Source: Chloroflexota bacterium
GTDB lineage: Bacteria; Chloroflexota; Anaerolineae; Promineifilales; Promineifilaceae
Reading direction: 5' to 3'
Assembly: GCA_018004935.1 (NCBI GenBank)
Contig: JAGNBF010000012.1
Coordinates: forward strand, 40,109-104,108
Length of the DNA stretch: 64,000 nucleotides
A program made the position numbers and the translations under genes. Shown piece by piece: positions 52,118 to 62,560 of the stretch (positions are counted from its first letter, which is position 1; every line of letters begins with the position of its first letter). The notes under the pieces were generated by a model. The model had not been told where the DNA came from. It saw nothing but the letters and a program-made list of their open reading frames with translations, and made no database searches.

Positions 52118-52890
52118 TGCAAAATCTTTGTGGTTCTTTGAGAATTCAGGGGGTTGACACCAACTGTACGGGTTGGCCTTGTGCCTGCTCAGTGTGGGGC
52201 AACCACAAGGGTTGCCCGTACCCCACAAAATCCCGAAGACCCATCTTTGTGTAACTTCTCAATATTTCGGGGCTGTGGCCGGTCTCCTGACCGTGACCAC
52301 CGGGGGCGGGGTTGGGGAACTCCGAGTAGGCCATCACCCCGGCTCCAATCTAAACGTTTGTGTGTATTGTAAGACTTTTTGCCGGGATTTTCACACGCTA
52401 CAACCGAAAAATGGGGAAACTTAGTAATCGTTCGGAAATAAGATGGATTAACGGAACGCTTACCGTTCAAAATGAGAATGACGAGAACCGTGGGCTTTCC
52501 TGTTATTTTGGCTGGAGTTGTGGCAAAATAGGAGATGCCTCTTGAGAATTCAAGGAACTGATGACTTTTTAGGGTCGGATGTCTCTTCTCAATATTGCGG
52601 GGGAAACATAGCCTGAGCCTGTCATAGGCGGTTGGTTTCGATAAGCTCAACCAACGGCTACCTTGAATTATTGAGAAGACACGGTCGGATCTTATGAGTG
52701 TTCTTGATTAGACGGTAAAAGTACGCGCTCCATTATCTGCTAACATGCCACCAATATTCTCTGGTTATCCATAGATTTGACGCCCACTCTAAAGCAGTTA
52801 TCCAGTGTGTAAACGTTTCTGTTGGGACTAAAATCCCAATGGGGGAAGGCGTGAACCTGATATACTGCTGTTACTGAGGTCAGGTGAAAA
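52118..52890. repeat. Long intergenic region of stacked repeats
   Basis: 52136-52240 is a TCTTyGGGA-ended element. 52258-52300 has a GGCTGTGGCCGGTCTCCTGA core. 52421-52465 is bounded by TTAGTAATCGTTCGG and AACGCTTAC. 52555-52690 pairs TCTTCTCAATATT with ATTATTGAGAAGA around a CTCAACCAACGG element, the same design as 57921-58070. No gene is seen; 52700-52890 is the leader of the next gene. Confidence 0.65.
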
Positions 52891-53799
52891 TTGAGTCCAT
52901 TGTTGCATATTCATGAAGAAATCGCGGCCGCATATCAATCTTGCGCCCCAATTGTCGCCTTAGAGAGCACCGTCATTACACATGGCTTGCCTTATCCGGA
53001 TAATGTTGCTACCGCTTTGGCGATGGAAACGGCGGTCAGGCAGGGTGGGGCCATTCCCGCAACCATCGCTATTATCCAGGGAAAGATTCATGTGGGTCTG
53101 ACAGCCAATCAGATCGAATACCTGGGTCAGCGGCCGCGACTGGCCGTACAAAAATGTAGTCGTCGTGATTTACCGGTGGTAATTGCCCAGAAATTAGATG
53201 GTTCCACAACTGTGGCCGGGACGATGATCCTGGCTCATCTGGCAGGTATCCCCATTTTTGCCACCGGGGGCATCGGTGGCGTTCACCGTGGTCACCCCTT
53301 CGATGTCAGTGCTGATTTGCTGGAATTGGGACGAACACCGGTTACTGTGATATGTAGTGGTGCCAAATCTATTTTGGATTTGCCGCTTACCTTAGAAGTT
53401 TTGGAAACTCAGGGTGTGCCGGTTATTGGTTATCAAACCGATGAGTTACCGGCTTTTTATTCTCGTACCAGTGGGTTGCGGGTAAGTGCCCGGCTAGATA
53501 CACCGCACTCTATTGCCGAGATGATCCGGGTACGGGATAGCCTGCATCTGGAGACGGGCATTTTGGTGACTGTGCCTGTTCCGGCTGACAGGGAATTGCC
53601 CCGAGAGTTGGCTGAAGCGGCTATTCTCCAGGCTACACGTGAAGCAGATGAAGAAGGTATTCAGGGTGCGGCCGCAACGCCATGGCTTTTACAACGAGTC
53701 GCTGAACTCACTGATGGTTATAGCCGTGAGGCCAATCAGGCCCTGTTGGCCAATAATGGATTGGTAGCGGCCCAAATCGCGGCCGCGTTGACCACATAA
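52891..53799 (+). CDS. psuG: Pseudouridine-5'-phosphate glycosidase
   Basis: 302 residues. It reversibly splits pseudouridine 5'-phosphate into uracil and ribose 5-phosphate in the cytoplasm. ALESTVITHGLPYP near residue 24, CSRRDLPVVIAQKLDGSTTV near 90, with the catalytic lysine, and FATGGIGGVHRG near 128 match the IndA/PsuG family, as does the TPWLLQRVAELTDG end. The start is TTG, with GAGGT and AGGTGA just ahead; there is no ATG until residue 47. A pseudouridine kinase gene is not adjacent, so the pathway is completed elsewhere. Confidence 0.94.
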   Translation: MSPLLHIHEEIAAAYQSCAPIVALESTVITHGLPYPDNVATALAMETAVRQGGAIPATIAIIQGKIHVGLTANQIEYLGQRPRLAVQKCSRRDLPVVIAQKLDGSTTVAGTMILAHLAGIPIFATGGIGGVHRGHPFDVSADLLELGRTPVTVICSGAKSILDLPLTLEVLETQGVPVIGYQTDELPAFYSRTSGLRVSARLDTPHSIAEMIRVRDSLHLETGILVTVPVPADRELPRELAEAAILQATREADEEGIQGAAATPWLLQRVAELTDGYSREANQALLANNGLVAAQIAAALTT

Positions 53800-54021
53800 A
53801 GAACATACCCAAATTTTCGGCGTTTACACAAAGGTGGTCATGCATGACTCTATGGAAAAGAGGGTTTTGCACCGCTAAAACGCCCAAAGCACTAAAATTT
53901 TTCTGGTTTTCTTTTATTCTTGGCGGGTCCTTTTTTTGTGAGCTTATTCATTGTGTAACGCAGGATGATATGATTTGCCTGTTTACTCACGACAACGGAC
54001 AATCTCAATTGTAGACTGGCT
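53800..54021. other. Intergenic leader, no feature seen
   Basis: 222 bases without a gene or a recognised repeat. AT-rich, probably the promoter region of the sensor kinase; no clear -35/-10 pair is visible. Confidence 0.4.
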
Positions 54022-55485
54022 ATGATCAAAAAGACTCTGTCTCACTTTTTCCGGCGATTAACGCTTCTATCCTGGAGCGGCCGTATTGTTATCCTCATCT
54101 TCCAGGCAGTTCTGGCATATGTTCTGGCCTCATGGCTGGAAATCCCCCTGTCTTATTGGCTTCCTCTTATACTTTTGGCCTCTACCTCTTTGTTTATTGT
54201 TGGTTTCATAGATAGTTCTCTGGCCCAAAGAACGCAGGGAAATATTTTCCATACCCTGGATCAGGAAGTTGGGTTGGAAATGGCCCGTCTACAAAAGTCC
54301 AAAAAACGGGCTGAATCTCTGCAAAATATGACGGCTACGTTACGCACCAGTCTGAATTATGAAAAAGTGGTCGCGGCCGCGCTGGATGTTTGCGGTTTGG
54401 CGTTTGAAGAAATGGGCATTCCTGCCCGTGCCCTCATTGGTGCGGTTTATCTTTACGATGAGGGCGAACTGAAACCCCTGGCTTCCCGTGGGTTTGTGGT
54501 TCGCGAAGTAGGTAAAACGGTATCGGCTGATGCCGGTGGTATTATCAAAGAATCATTGGAACAGGCCGAACCGGTGGCCATAGAGAGCGCCGCCCAAGAC
54601 CCGGTACTGAAATATTACACAGCCTTTGCCAATTCCTATGCCGCTGTGAGTATCCCGTTGCGGGCCGGTTTCCAAAATTATGGGGCGATGGTGCTGGGGT
54701 GTGTCGAGAAAGGGATTACTTTTGATGAAGAACATCTCGAACTTTTTACCGCGGTAGCGGATCAGGCCGTCATTGCCTTGGAAAATGCTCGTTTCTACCA
54801 GGAACTGGAAGAAGAAAAACAACGTATTATTCAGGCCGATGAAGAAGCAAGAAAGGGGCTGGCTCGTGATCTCCATGATGGGCCTACTCAGACGGTTTCG
54901 GCTATTGTCATGCGCATCAATTTTATTCGCTCCTTGCTCATGCGGGATCCTAAACAGGCAGTTCAGGAATTGGAGAAGGTGGAGGAGCTGGCGAAAAGCG
55001 CCGTGCGGGATATTCGCGGTATGTTGTTTACCCTGCGGCCGCTGGTGCTGGAGACGCAAGGGTTAGCGGCCGCGATTGAAACCGTGGGCAACCGAATGCG
55101 TGAAAACGATGGTATCAATATTCATGTGGTGGGGGGCGAATATGGTGACGCCCTCAACGAACGGGCACAAGGGGTCGTCTTTTACATTATTGATGAAGCC
55201 CTGGGTAATGCCCGTAAACACGCTCAGGCCAAAAATATTGAAGTGCGGTTCTGGAAAGAAAAAGATCTATTTGCCGCACGTATTAAAGATGATGGCGTGG
55301 GGTTTGATGTGAGCGCGGTGAATAAGAATTATAGTTCACGGGGTAGTTTGGGTATGGTAAATATGCACGAACGAGCTTCCCTGGTTGATGGTTCTTTACG
55401 TGTGGATTCGGTGCAAGGTAAGGGCACAGCTATTACTTTGATAGTGCCTCTTAGTAAACATGGCCGTGGCCTTGAGAATGATTAG
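54022..55485 (+). CDS. GAF-domain sensor histidine kinase (HisKA_3/NarX type)
   Basis: 487 residues. Two membrane helices at about 17-38 and 44-64. A GAF domain spans about 100-255 (MTATLRTSLNYEKVVAAALD start). The NarX-type phosphoacceptor region has the histidine in ARDLHDGPTQTVSAIV near residue 285. The ATPase has DEALGNARKHAQAKN near 393 and GDGVGF-like DDGVGFDV near 428 with GSLGMVNMHERA after it. Such kinases normally act with a LuxR/NarL-type response regulator, but none adjoins. Confidence 0.93.
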   Translation: MIKKTLSHFFRRLTLLSWSGRIVILIFQAVLAYVLASWLEIPLSYWLPLILLASTSLFIVGFIDSSLAQRTQGNIFHTLDQEVGLEMARLQKSKKRAESLQNMTATLRTSLNYEKVVAAALDVCGLAFEEMGIPARALIGAVYLYDEGELKPLASRGFVVREVGKTVSADAGGIIKESLEQAEPVAIESAAQDPVLKYYTAFANSYAAVSIPLRAGFQNYGAMVLGCVEKGITFDEEHLELFTAVADQAVIALENARFYQELEEEKQRIIQADEEARKGLARDLHDGPTQTVSAIVMRINFIRSLLMRDPKQAVQELEKVEELAKSAVRDIRGMLFTLRPLVLETQGLAAAIETVGNRMRENDGINIHVVGGEYGDALNERAQGVVFYIIDEALGNARKHAQAKNIEVRFWKEKDLFAARIKDDGVGFDVSAVNKNYSSRGSLGMVNMHERASLVDGSLRVDSVQGKGTAITLIVPLSKHGRGLEND

Positions 55486-55563
55486 CGTGGCCCGGTTTTG
55501 TTCCCCTCATATTGACCAAAGGCGAATTATCTTCGCTGGTCACAGGTTTATGCCAGTTCGCTT

Positions 55564-57018
55564 GTGAATGCCTTTTATCGCCGCCTTTCTTTGCGCCAGA
55601 TAACCATTTTACTCCTGGTGAGTGTAGGGGTTTTGCCCTTCTGGTTGCCTCTCTGGCCAAATTATTCCCATTTTCCTCAATACGATATTCGCACTTTTAC
55701 GCCGACGGCCTGGAGCGGTTTGGTGTACGCTTTGTGGCTTCTGGTAACGATGGGGTTATGCTGGGTGGCGTACCAACGGGTGCGGCGCATGGCTGAGCCA
55801 CCCCGCTGGTTGTGGGTTGTGGCGCTGGCGGTTGTGTTGGCCCTGTTGTTTCTCTGGGTTTACCCCGTAAATGCGACGGATGTGTACCGTTATTTCATTC
55901 GCGGCCGCGTGTCTTCCGTTTATCAGGCTAACCCCTTTGCGGTTGCGCCCGCCCAATTTCCTGAGGATCCCTACCTGCCCCTGGCTGGGGAATGGGCCAG
56001 CCACACCTCACCTTATGGGCCGGTATGGGAATTGCTTGCTGGTTTGATCACTCGCCTTTTCCCGCAGAAACTCCTTCTGGGATTGCTGGCTTTTAAAATG
56101 GTCGGGGCTTTGGCTTTTGTGGGCAGTGGGCTGTTGCTTTGGGGTATTTTGGATAAATTCCCACTCGGGGAACGGCTGGGACGCACCTTGCTTTGGTTGT
56201 GGAATCCTGCTTTACTGCTTATTTTTGTGGCCGATGGGCATAACGACGGCCTGATGTTGTTCTGGCTTCTGCTGGGTGTGTGGTTATGGCATCGCGGCCG
56301 CGTGACTCTGGCCTGGCTGGTTCTTCCCCTCGCACCCCTTACCAAATTGATCGGTTTATTGGCTTTGCCGTTTATCTTTCTGGGTATGTGGCACACTCTC
56401 AACCCTGCACGTCCTTTCGCCCTTTCTCCGGCACGCGGGCGGCTGTTTTTCCTTGCCCTGAGCAGTAGCCTGCTTCTGGGTTTTCTGGCCTTTCTTCCCT
56501 TTGGTTCGCCGCTAGATCTGGCAGTGCGATTGGTGCAGGAATCACGAGATGGTGCCGGATTTTCGCCCCTGGTGTTGCTCTATTTTGGGGAGCGCTTTCT
56601 TGGATTGTCTCCGTCATTATCAGGATTGGCCAATGCCGGTACAGGGGTGTTTGGGTTGTTGGGGGTGGGGTTACTGGTGGGGGCAGTACGCGGCCGCGTG
56701 GCCTATCGGGGTATCAGTGACATTTTTGCCGGGTACATGGCTCAGGCGCTCAGCTTCCGTATCTGGTATGCCGCCTGGTTTTTCCCCTGGACCCTGGCGG
56801 ATGCAGAGGAAAGGCGTTTGCGCGTGGGGTTTGTTTTTCTATTGACGACCCAACTCTCTGTCCTCATCTACGGCCATCTCCGTATTTACCTGTTGGCGGG
56901 AGATATGGGTCTGGCGCATCTACTCGGTATCCCTTTCACGTTTCTGTTGCCCTTACTTCTTGCTGGAGCCGGTAGCGCACATATTCCACATTCAGATATG
57001 CCCCAAACTGAAAAATAA
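55564..57018 (+). CDS. GT-C-fold glycosyltransferase (mannosyltransferase-like)
   Basis: 484 residues with about twelve membrane helices. The loop YPVNATDVYRYFIRGRVSSV, near residue 100, holds the D-x-x-R/Y pattern of polyprenol-phosphate-mannose-dependent GT-C enzymes (MptA/B-like or GT87). YGPVWELLAGL and WNPALLLIFVADGHNDGLML also fit. It should add a sugar from a lipid-linked donor on the outer face of the membrane to a glycolipid or glycan. The start is GTG at 55564. Its 3' end overlaps the convergent YihY gene by 83 bases. Confidence 0.83.
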   Translation: MNAFYRRLSLRQITILLLVSVGVLPFWLPLWPNYSHFPQYDIRTFTPTAWSGLVYALWLLVTMGLCWVAYQRVRRMAEPPRWLWVVALAVVLALLFLWVYPVNATDVYRYFIRGRVSSVYQANPFAVAPAQFPEDPYLPLAGEWASHTSPYGPVWELLAGLITRLFPQKLLLGLLAFKMVGALAFVGSGLLLWGILDKFPLGERLGRTLLWLWNPALLLIFVADGHNDGLMLFWLLLGVWLWHRGRVTLAWLVLPLAPLTKLIGLLALPFIFLGMWHTLNPARPFALSPARGRLFFLALSSSLLLGFLAFLPFGSPLDLAVRLVQESRDGAGFSPLVLLYFGERFLGLSPSLSGLANAGTGVFGLLGVGLLVGAVRGRVAYRGISDIFAGYMAQALSFRIWYAAWFFPWTLADAEERRLRVGFVFLLTTQLSVLIYGHLRIYLLAGDMGLAHLLGIPFTFLLPLLLAGAGSAHIPHSDMPQTEK

Positions 57019-57823
57019 GGCCAGTGCTGTACGACCAGAAGAGAAAAGCCATCAACGCCGTTACTGAGCCATAGAGCAGGTTGGTTAACGTCAGGTAGCT
57101 GGTTAAGAACAGAACAAAAACTCGTTTGGCCAGTTCCCACAAAACGCCCCCCGCAATTGCCCCCGGAATGACGTCGCGCCAGCGCAATTTTCGGTGGGGA
57201 ACATAAAGATAGAGCAGGCCAAAAAGAAATACATCCAACCCCACACTAAACAACATACTGGTAAAAGCTCGATAACGTTGCCACACTTCTGGGACAAAGC
57301 GGTTTAAGACGATGCTGGTGGCACTTTGGCTCAGAGAAGCAACCAGTAATAAAACCGTCAGTCCTAACGCTAACAGAATTGCCAGTCCCCGGTGACGCCA
57401 ACCAGAGCGTTGCCCATCTACTGACCAGATTTCATCCAGGGTACGGGTGAGGCCCCAAAAAATATTGGAACTGCCCCAAAGAAAGGTGATAACCGCCAGA
57501 CTGGTGATCGTGCTTCGGGCGGCCACGATTTGTACCAGGTTGTCGCCGAGCAGGGCGCGTATGCCGGGAGCAATAAATTCTAGTTGGGCCAGGATGTCAC
57601 CTTCGATGGTGAGGGGGTCTAGCCACAAACTGGCAATAGCGACGGCCAGTAGGATGAGAGGAAAGAGGGAGAAGAGGGTGAAGTAGGCGATGGACGCGGC
57701 CGCGATATAAGATTTGGCCGAGAGGGTATGGTATAGTGCCCAAAAAAAGATCCCCAACCAGCCCCGGCTACGCCCATTGAGTCGGGTAATCTGTTCTTCA
57801 CCCCATCGCCGTATCTCTAACAT
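56936..57823 (-). CDS. YihY/BrkB family membrane protein
   Basis: 295 residues with six membrane segments. The family core AAASIAYFTLFSLFPLILLA is near residue 41, LWGSSNIFWGLTRTLDEIWS near 115, and LYGSVTALMAFLFWSYSTGL near 248. Once thought to be ribonuclease BN, the family is now treated as uncharacterised membrane proteins, with a possible transport role. The last 27 codons are antisense to the end of the glycosyltransferase gene. Confidence 0.93.
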   Translation of the reverse strand: MLEIRRWGEEQITRLNGRSRGWLGIFFWALYHTLSAKSYIAAASIAYFTLFSLFPLILLAVAIASLWLDPLTIEGDILAQLEFIAPGIRALLGDNLVQIVAARSTITSLAVITFLWGSSNIFWGLTRTLDEIWSVDGQRSGWRHRGLAILLALGLTVLLLVASLSQSATSIVLNRFVPEVWQRYRAFTSMLFSVGLDVFLFGLLYLYVPHRKLRWRDVIPGAIAGGVLWELAKRVFVLFLTSYLTLTNLLYGSVTALMAFLFWSYSTGLIFQFGAYLNVEYVRYRLQQEVRATET

Positions 57824-58158
57824 GCCGGGAAGTATAGCGCAAAATCAAATCTAGGGATTGCAGTTAGGGAGATTACCTGCTCGGGCTACCCGCGCATCCA
57901 GATGAGGGGAACCTGTTAGGGGCCGTTTTTCGTGGACGGAGGGCATCTTCTCAATAATGAGGGATGTTGGTTGAGCCTGTCGAAACCAACGGCCTTCGAC
58001 AAGCTCAGGCCTCGTTTGCCCCAAAATATTGAGAAGATACGGCGGATGTCCGCGAAAAACGGCCCCAATTGATTTTTCCCCTTCCCAGGGGGATGAGTTC
58101 ATTCCGATTGGATTCCCCCTTCCTACACCTGGGAAATGTTCGGGGAGAGGGATTCCGG
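57824..58158. repeat. Intergenic inverted-repeat element, about 150 bp
   Basis: 57921-57960 (GGGGCCGTTTTTCGTGGACG and TCTTCTCAATAAT) is complementary to 58029-58070 (ATATTGAGAAGATACGGCGG and CGCGAAAAACGGCCCC). Between them lies a TTCGACAAGCTCAGG element. The ends are about 40 bases and nearly perfect. No gene is seen; 58071-58158 is GC-rich. Confidence 0.75.
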
Positions 58159-61127
58159 TTATGGTTTCAACAAAAACGGAAGATAGATTGGCGTTGTTGT
58201 GGAATTGGTAACAACCTGGATGGAACTGGTAGCGGTGTTGTTGGCGATGTTCGGATCGCCCGCGGCCGCGTACACCCCAGCCGTCTGGTTTACCGTACCT
58301 GCCTGATTCGCCGTGACGACCAGAGTTACTGTGGCCGTAGCCCCATTGGCCAGCGTTCCTATATTACAGACCACATAACCATTATTCTGTTGGCAACTAC
58401 CCTGCGATGCCGCGGCCGCGTTGTAACTCGTGCCACTGGGAACCTGAGTTGCCAACGTTACCCCGCCAGTAGAAATCGGCCCTTCGTTCGTAATCGTCAG
58501 GGTATAAGTCAGTGGTTCCCCCACATAGGCCGGATCGGTTATATCCGTTACCGCCAAACTTAGCTCCGTGATCTGGCTGGTGGACTCTCTGTTGACCGCA
58601 TTTGCGGCCCCCGGAGTGAAGCGCACCGCCCGGCCTGCTTGCAGGTTGGCCGAATTGGCGTAGGAATACATCTGGCCCACCGAGCCGGTCCCGTTTTCAA
58701 TGCCAGCCGTAGTAAAGTCAGGCCAACTGATGGTGTGATATTGGAAAGTGATTTCATCCGTGGCCAGGTTAAGAACAATTTCAAACGTTTCCGGGAAGCC
58801 GCTGGCCCAATGCTCTACCTCATGCCACTCAATCACGAAGAGATCCCCTGTCGCTAACGTGTAGATAGTCCCCTGCGTACCCAAAGCCGGATTTAAATCC
58901 TCACCAAAAGCCATTATGTCTGTGTTGGGACGCCCTTCAAAGGGCAGAACCATGTGGGCTGTCGTGTAAGTAGCCGTACCAAAGTAGACAAAGCCATTGG
59001 AGTTGATCTTCAGACTGGTGTACTCAGTGCCAAAGTAGGTAAATGGCTGGGGCAATGCAATGCTGGTACTGCTGGCATCGTCATCCAGGTTATAAGCTGT
59101 ACCACTGGTGGCATCAATCCAGTTATAGAGTGGATACCCCCCCTGGTTGTCCATGACGAAGTAATTGATGTGGGGCACAAGCGGAATGTTCAATGTCTGG
59201 TTGCCAGCGATGGTGACGTCTTGGGTGCTGGTAGCAAAGCCGGGATGTTCGATGCGGATGGTATGGGGTCCCATCGGCAGGTTGAGCAGGTAGGAGCCAT
59301 CGCTGTTGGCTAAAACAGGGGCAACCAGGTCTTCATCAACGACGGTCAATAGCGCTACTACGCCCATACCGGTGAGGCCATCGGTCACGAAGCCGCTCAG
59401 AGTGTGGCTCATCAATCCAGTCAGGGCAAAGTTCTGAGTAGTGGGGTTGCTCTGGGTAACAACTACATTGTTGACAGTCGCCGTTTGGTAGCCATAAGCG
59501 GTGGCTGTCATTGTCCAGGTTCCGGCTCCGGCAACCACTTCATATTGCCCATTGGCATTGGCGGTGGTGGTCAGAGTGTACCCCAGACGGCTGAAGGTGA
59601 TGGTGGCATAGGGAACGGGGTTGCCGCTTGCTGTTACCCCGTACCGGTGATGGTTCCAGCTTGCCACACCATATCCGCGGCCGCTTTCACATCAATACGC
59701 CCCCAACCAAAAACATTATTCGGTACTTCACTGCCGGGCACGCCACCACAAGTCTGGTTACTGGTGCGGGGTACGGCTGTTTTGCGGAGCAGTTCTTCCA
59801 TCTGCTCAATTTCCCCGCGCAGTTGCGGCTCCAGAGAAATGAGCAATGCAACCGACCCAGCCACGTGGGGGGCCGCCATAGAGGTTCCACTCAGTAAACC
59901 ATAAGTACTGCCAGGCAGACTAGAGCGGATGTTGGAACCGGGAGCCGACACATTCGGGCCAATATCTCCGGTGAAGGGGTTGGGACCCCGTGAGGAGAAG
60001 CTGGAAATGTTGTCACTGCTATCGGTAGATCCCACATTAAAGGCGGAGGGGTTATCACCAGGGGAACCTAAGCGGCCGCAACCATCACTGGTACCCGCGC
60101 CATTATTACCCGCCGAGAAGCTGGGGAAAATGCCACTGGCGCGAATGCTGGCAATTACCTGCTCAAAAATTTGACTGCCACCCGGTCCACCCCAGGATTG
60201 GTTGACCACATCGGGGCGCAGACTGGGGTTGGGGTTATTGCCCGCCAGATCGGTGGGGGCAACGATGAATTGTTGGGCTTCTAACAGGTTTTCATTGCTG
60301 GGGCAACAACCAAAGGCGGCCATCCATTGGGCATCAGGGGCTACCCCAATTTCATTGGTGGCCCCATCATCACCTATTTCTGTGCCCATGACATGGGTGC
60401 CGTGACCGTTGCTGTCACTGGGGAAAGTGGTGGCAAACGTGGGATCATACCAGTTGTAGTTGTGATTAAATATACCGCCACCCAGGTTGCCCCGGTATTG
60501 GTTCACCAGTGCCGGGTGATTATATTGCACCCCAGTATCTACATTGGCGGCAACCGCTCCCACCCCGGTAACACCGTAAGTAGACCACACTTCGTTGGCC
60601 CGGATTTTGGTTATACCCCATTCGATGGTTTCGGGTGAATTAACTGAATCTTCCACGATGACGGTGGGCACTTCCAGTTTCATTTCTGGCAAAATGGAAG
60701 CGATTTCGGGTCTGGCGGCGATGGCCCACAAACCCGCTTCGTCGGTTTGTACCAGGATCAGGTTGACAATCCAGAAGGATTTTACCCGAGCCACATGACC
60801 TTCTTGTTGCAGGCTGTTGAGTTCTGCCAACACGTCAGCCTGGGTATTGGTTGCCAGATCGTGCAAGGTGTTGTACACCATCCAACCACGAGCATCCCAA
60901 TCGTCTATTTGCGCGGCCGCGGTCAAATCCGCTTGCTCATTTAATAGGGCTAATACAGTGACAGTACCATCAGAGGAAGTTTCCAGGGTTTTCCAGACTT
61001 CCGCATCTATTTTTTGGGCATAAGCTGTGTTTCCAGGTGTACCATTTGGTACGCTATGAGAATACAACAAGGCTAACAGCAACAAAGTCCCCATAAAGGG
61101 TAATGTGAGAAATTTGCTAAATTTCAC
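58159..61127 (-). pseudogene. Subtilisin-like surface protease-adhesin split by a one-base shift
   Basis: Read as one gene, about 989 residues. 61127-59634 encodes a signal peptide, an inhibitor-type prodomain and an S8 protease: Asp in VAANVDTGVQYNHPAL, His in SNGHGTHVMGTEIGD and Ser in LSGTSMAAPHVAGSVALLIS. It ends GTITGTG and stop. 59667-58159 continues in another frame with VTASGNPVPYATITFSRLGY, exactly the rest of a carboxypeptidase-regulatory-like domain begun by GTITGT. Then come a beta domain, a DUF11-type repeat (VTDITDPAYVGEPLTYTLTI) and the end TTPIYLPFLLKP. The break is at a run of four C/G at 59637-59640. The start is GTG, with AAGGAG (61135-61140) seven bases ahead. An exported protease shown on the surface is expected if the frame is restored. 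Confidence 0.85.
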
Positions 61128-61807
61128 GAGAAGGCTCCTTTTTTAGGATGTGATTCCGTAGTTACATGAAGCAAAATGGGAAAACGGGTAACTGGGAATG
61201 ACCGGAGTATATCAACAATGATAAATAGTTTCTATGTTGTCTGAGGGATACAGCAAATCTCAATTTGGCCTGAGTTTCTAAAAATGTAGAAGCCGCCCGA
61301 CCGTAAAACGGGTCGGGCTATGGTGACGCAGGCCATTGGTCTGCGGTTTAGCCCGGTGGTTTTTATTGATCAAATGATTAATCGGGTAATGAGTTGATTT
61401 GCCCATCCCCCTAACGATTCCCGGAGGGAAGGGGGAAACCTAAACGACACGTTATCCAATTCCCTGCCCCGGGGGCGGGGTTAGGGAAATCCGAGTATGC
61501 AATCACCCCACGGCTTTTCCAAAGTTAATTGGATATGTCACTCATCGGAAACGCTCATCCCCCTAACGATTCCCGGAGGACAGGGGGAACCTATTGGTGT
61601 CGTTTTTTGCGGGCGTATGCCCGCAAAAAACGACACTTTATCCAATTCCCCGCCCCCGGGGGCGGGGTTAGGGGTGGGGGAAATCCGAGTATGCAATCAC
61701 CCTAACCTCATTCCCTCTGGTGAAGAACTATGCTACCATACAGGTGAAGGTTATCAGTTGATACCAAGGGTGGCCCGGTCAGAGAGGGCCATAATAGGTA
61801 GCGTCTC
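61128..61807. repeat. Long intergenic region with GC hairpins
   Basis: 61395-61500 and 61555-61705 are two copies of the CCCCTAACGATTCCCGGAGG / GGGGGCGGGG block in tandem. 61597-61614 pairs perfectly over 18 bases with 61619-61636 (TGTCGTTTTTTGCGGGC arm). 61290-61370 shares CCGCCCGACCGTAAAACGG and AGCCCGGTGGT with the 24.7 kb region. No gene is seen. Confidence 0.6.
61135..61140 (-). promoter_or_regulatory. Ribosome binding site that fixes a GTG start
   Basis: AAGGAG on the minus strand, seven bases before the GTG at 61127 of the protease gene. Confidence 0.75.
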
Positions 61808-62560
61808 GTGTTTACCTTTCTTCGTTTTTGGTCCAGATCGGGAATAACCGAAACAGAAACTCCCCCTTTTGCCCCCGAGCGATGGCGACCGGTAATTTGG
61901 GCGATCACCAATGTGTTTGAGAGTGGCCGGGCTGAAGGCAACGCGGCCGCGCTCCAGACTCAAGATGCCGGTATCCTCAGCTATGGCCCGCACCAGGCCA
62001 CCCTCCTCGCCGGAACGCTGGAACAAGTTTTAACCCTCTATATTCAAACCAGTCATACTGCTATCAGTCAGGCGTTGACTCCCTGGTTGCCCCAAATACG
62101 AGCCAAAGACCCGGCTTTGCGCCAGGCGGTGGCCTTGCATCAACTGCTCATCACCGCGGCCGCGGACCCGGCGATGCAGGCCGCCCAGGATGTCGTTTTT
62201 GCCCGGTGGTATTACCAGCCAGCGATTGAGCAGGCCATCGCCCTGCATCTACGAACACCCCTGGCGCTAGCCTGTCTATATGATGCCGGTGTACAGGGGG
62301 GTCGCGACCACATTTTGGCCCGGTTAGGGTCACAAGTCCCCTTAGACGAGGCTCGCTGGATTGGACAGTTTTTAACGGAACGAGAGAAGTGGCTGGTTGA
62401 GGCGGCCAATTCTGCGGCCGCGAAAGGGTATACCCAACAAGCCCACCTTCTGCGTAACTCCCGATTTCGGGTTACGGAGTTACGCCGTTTAGCCCAAAAA
62501 GGGAATTGGTATCTACGCGGCCGCATTCGCCTGCGCGGACAACTCATTCAAGGTTTATAA
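61808..62560 (+). CDS. GH46-like (chitosanase/lysozyme superfamily) protein
   Basis: 250 residues. AITNVFESGRAEGNAAALQT, near residue 33, followed by DAGILSYGPHQATLLAGTLE, resembles the active-site region of GH46 chitosanases, with the glutamate of FESG as the likely acid. The remainder is helical, as expected. There is no signal peptide; the start is a GTG at 61808 with a weak ribosome binding site. A phage-type or cell-wall lytic role is possible. The family call is moderate and the substrate unknown. Confidence 0.55.
   Translation: MFTFLRFWSRSGITETETPPFAPERWRPVIWAITNVFESGRAEGNAAALQTQDAGILSYGPHQATLLAGTLEQVLTLYIQTSHTAISQALTPWLPQIRAKDPALRQAVALHQLLITAAADPAMQAAQDVVFARWYYQPAIEQAIALHLRTPLALACLYDAGVQGGRDHILARLGSQVPLDEARWIGQFLTEREKWLVEAANSAAAKGYTQQAHLLRNSRFRVTELRRLAQKGNWYLRGRIRLRGQLIQGL

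Noticed and set aside
52118..52228. Extended N-terminus of the ParB-like gene
   Set aside because: The extra 37 residues are encoded by a repeat element; the ATG at 52117 gives the family-like start.
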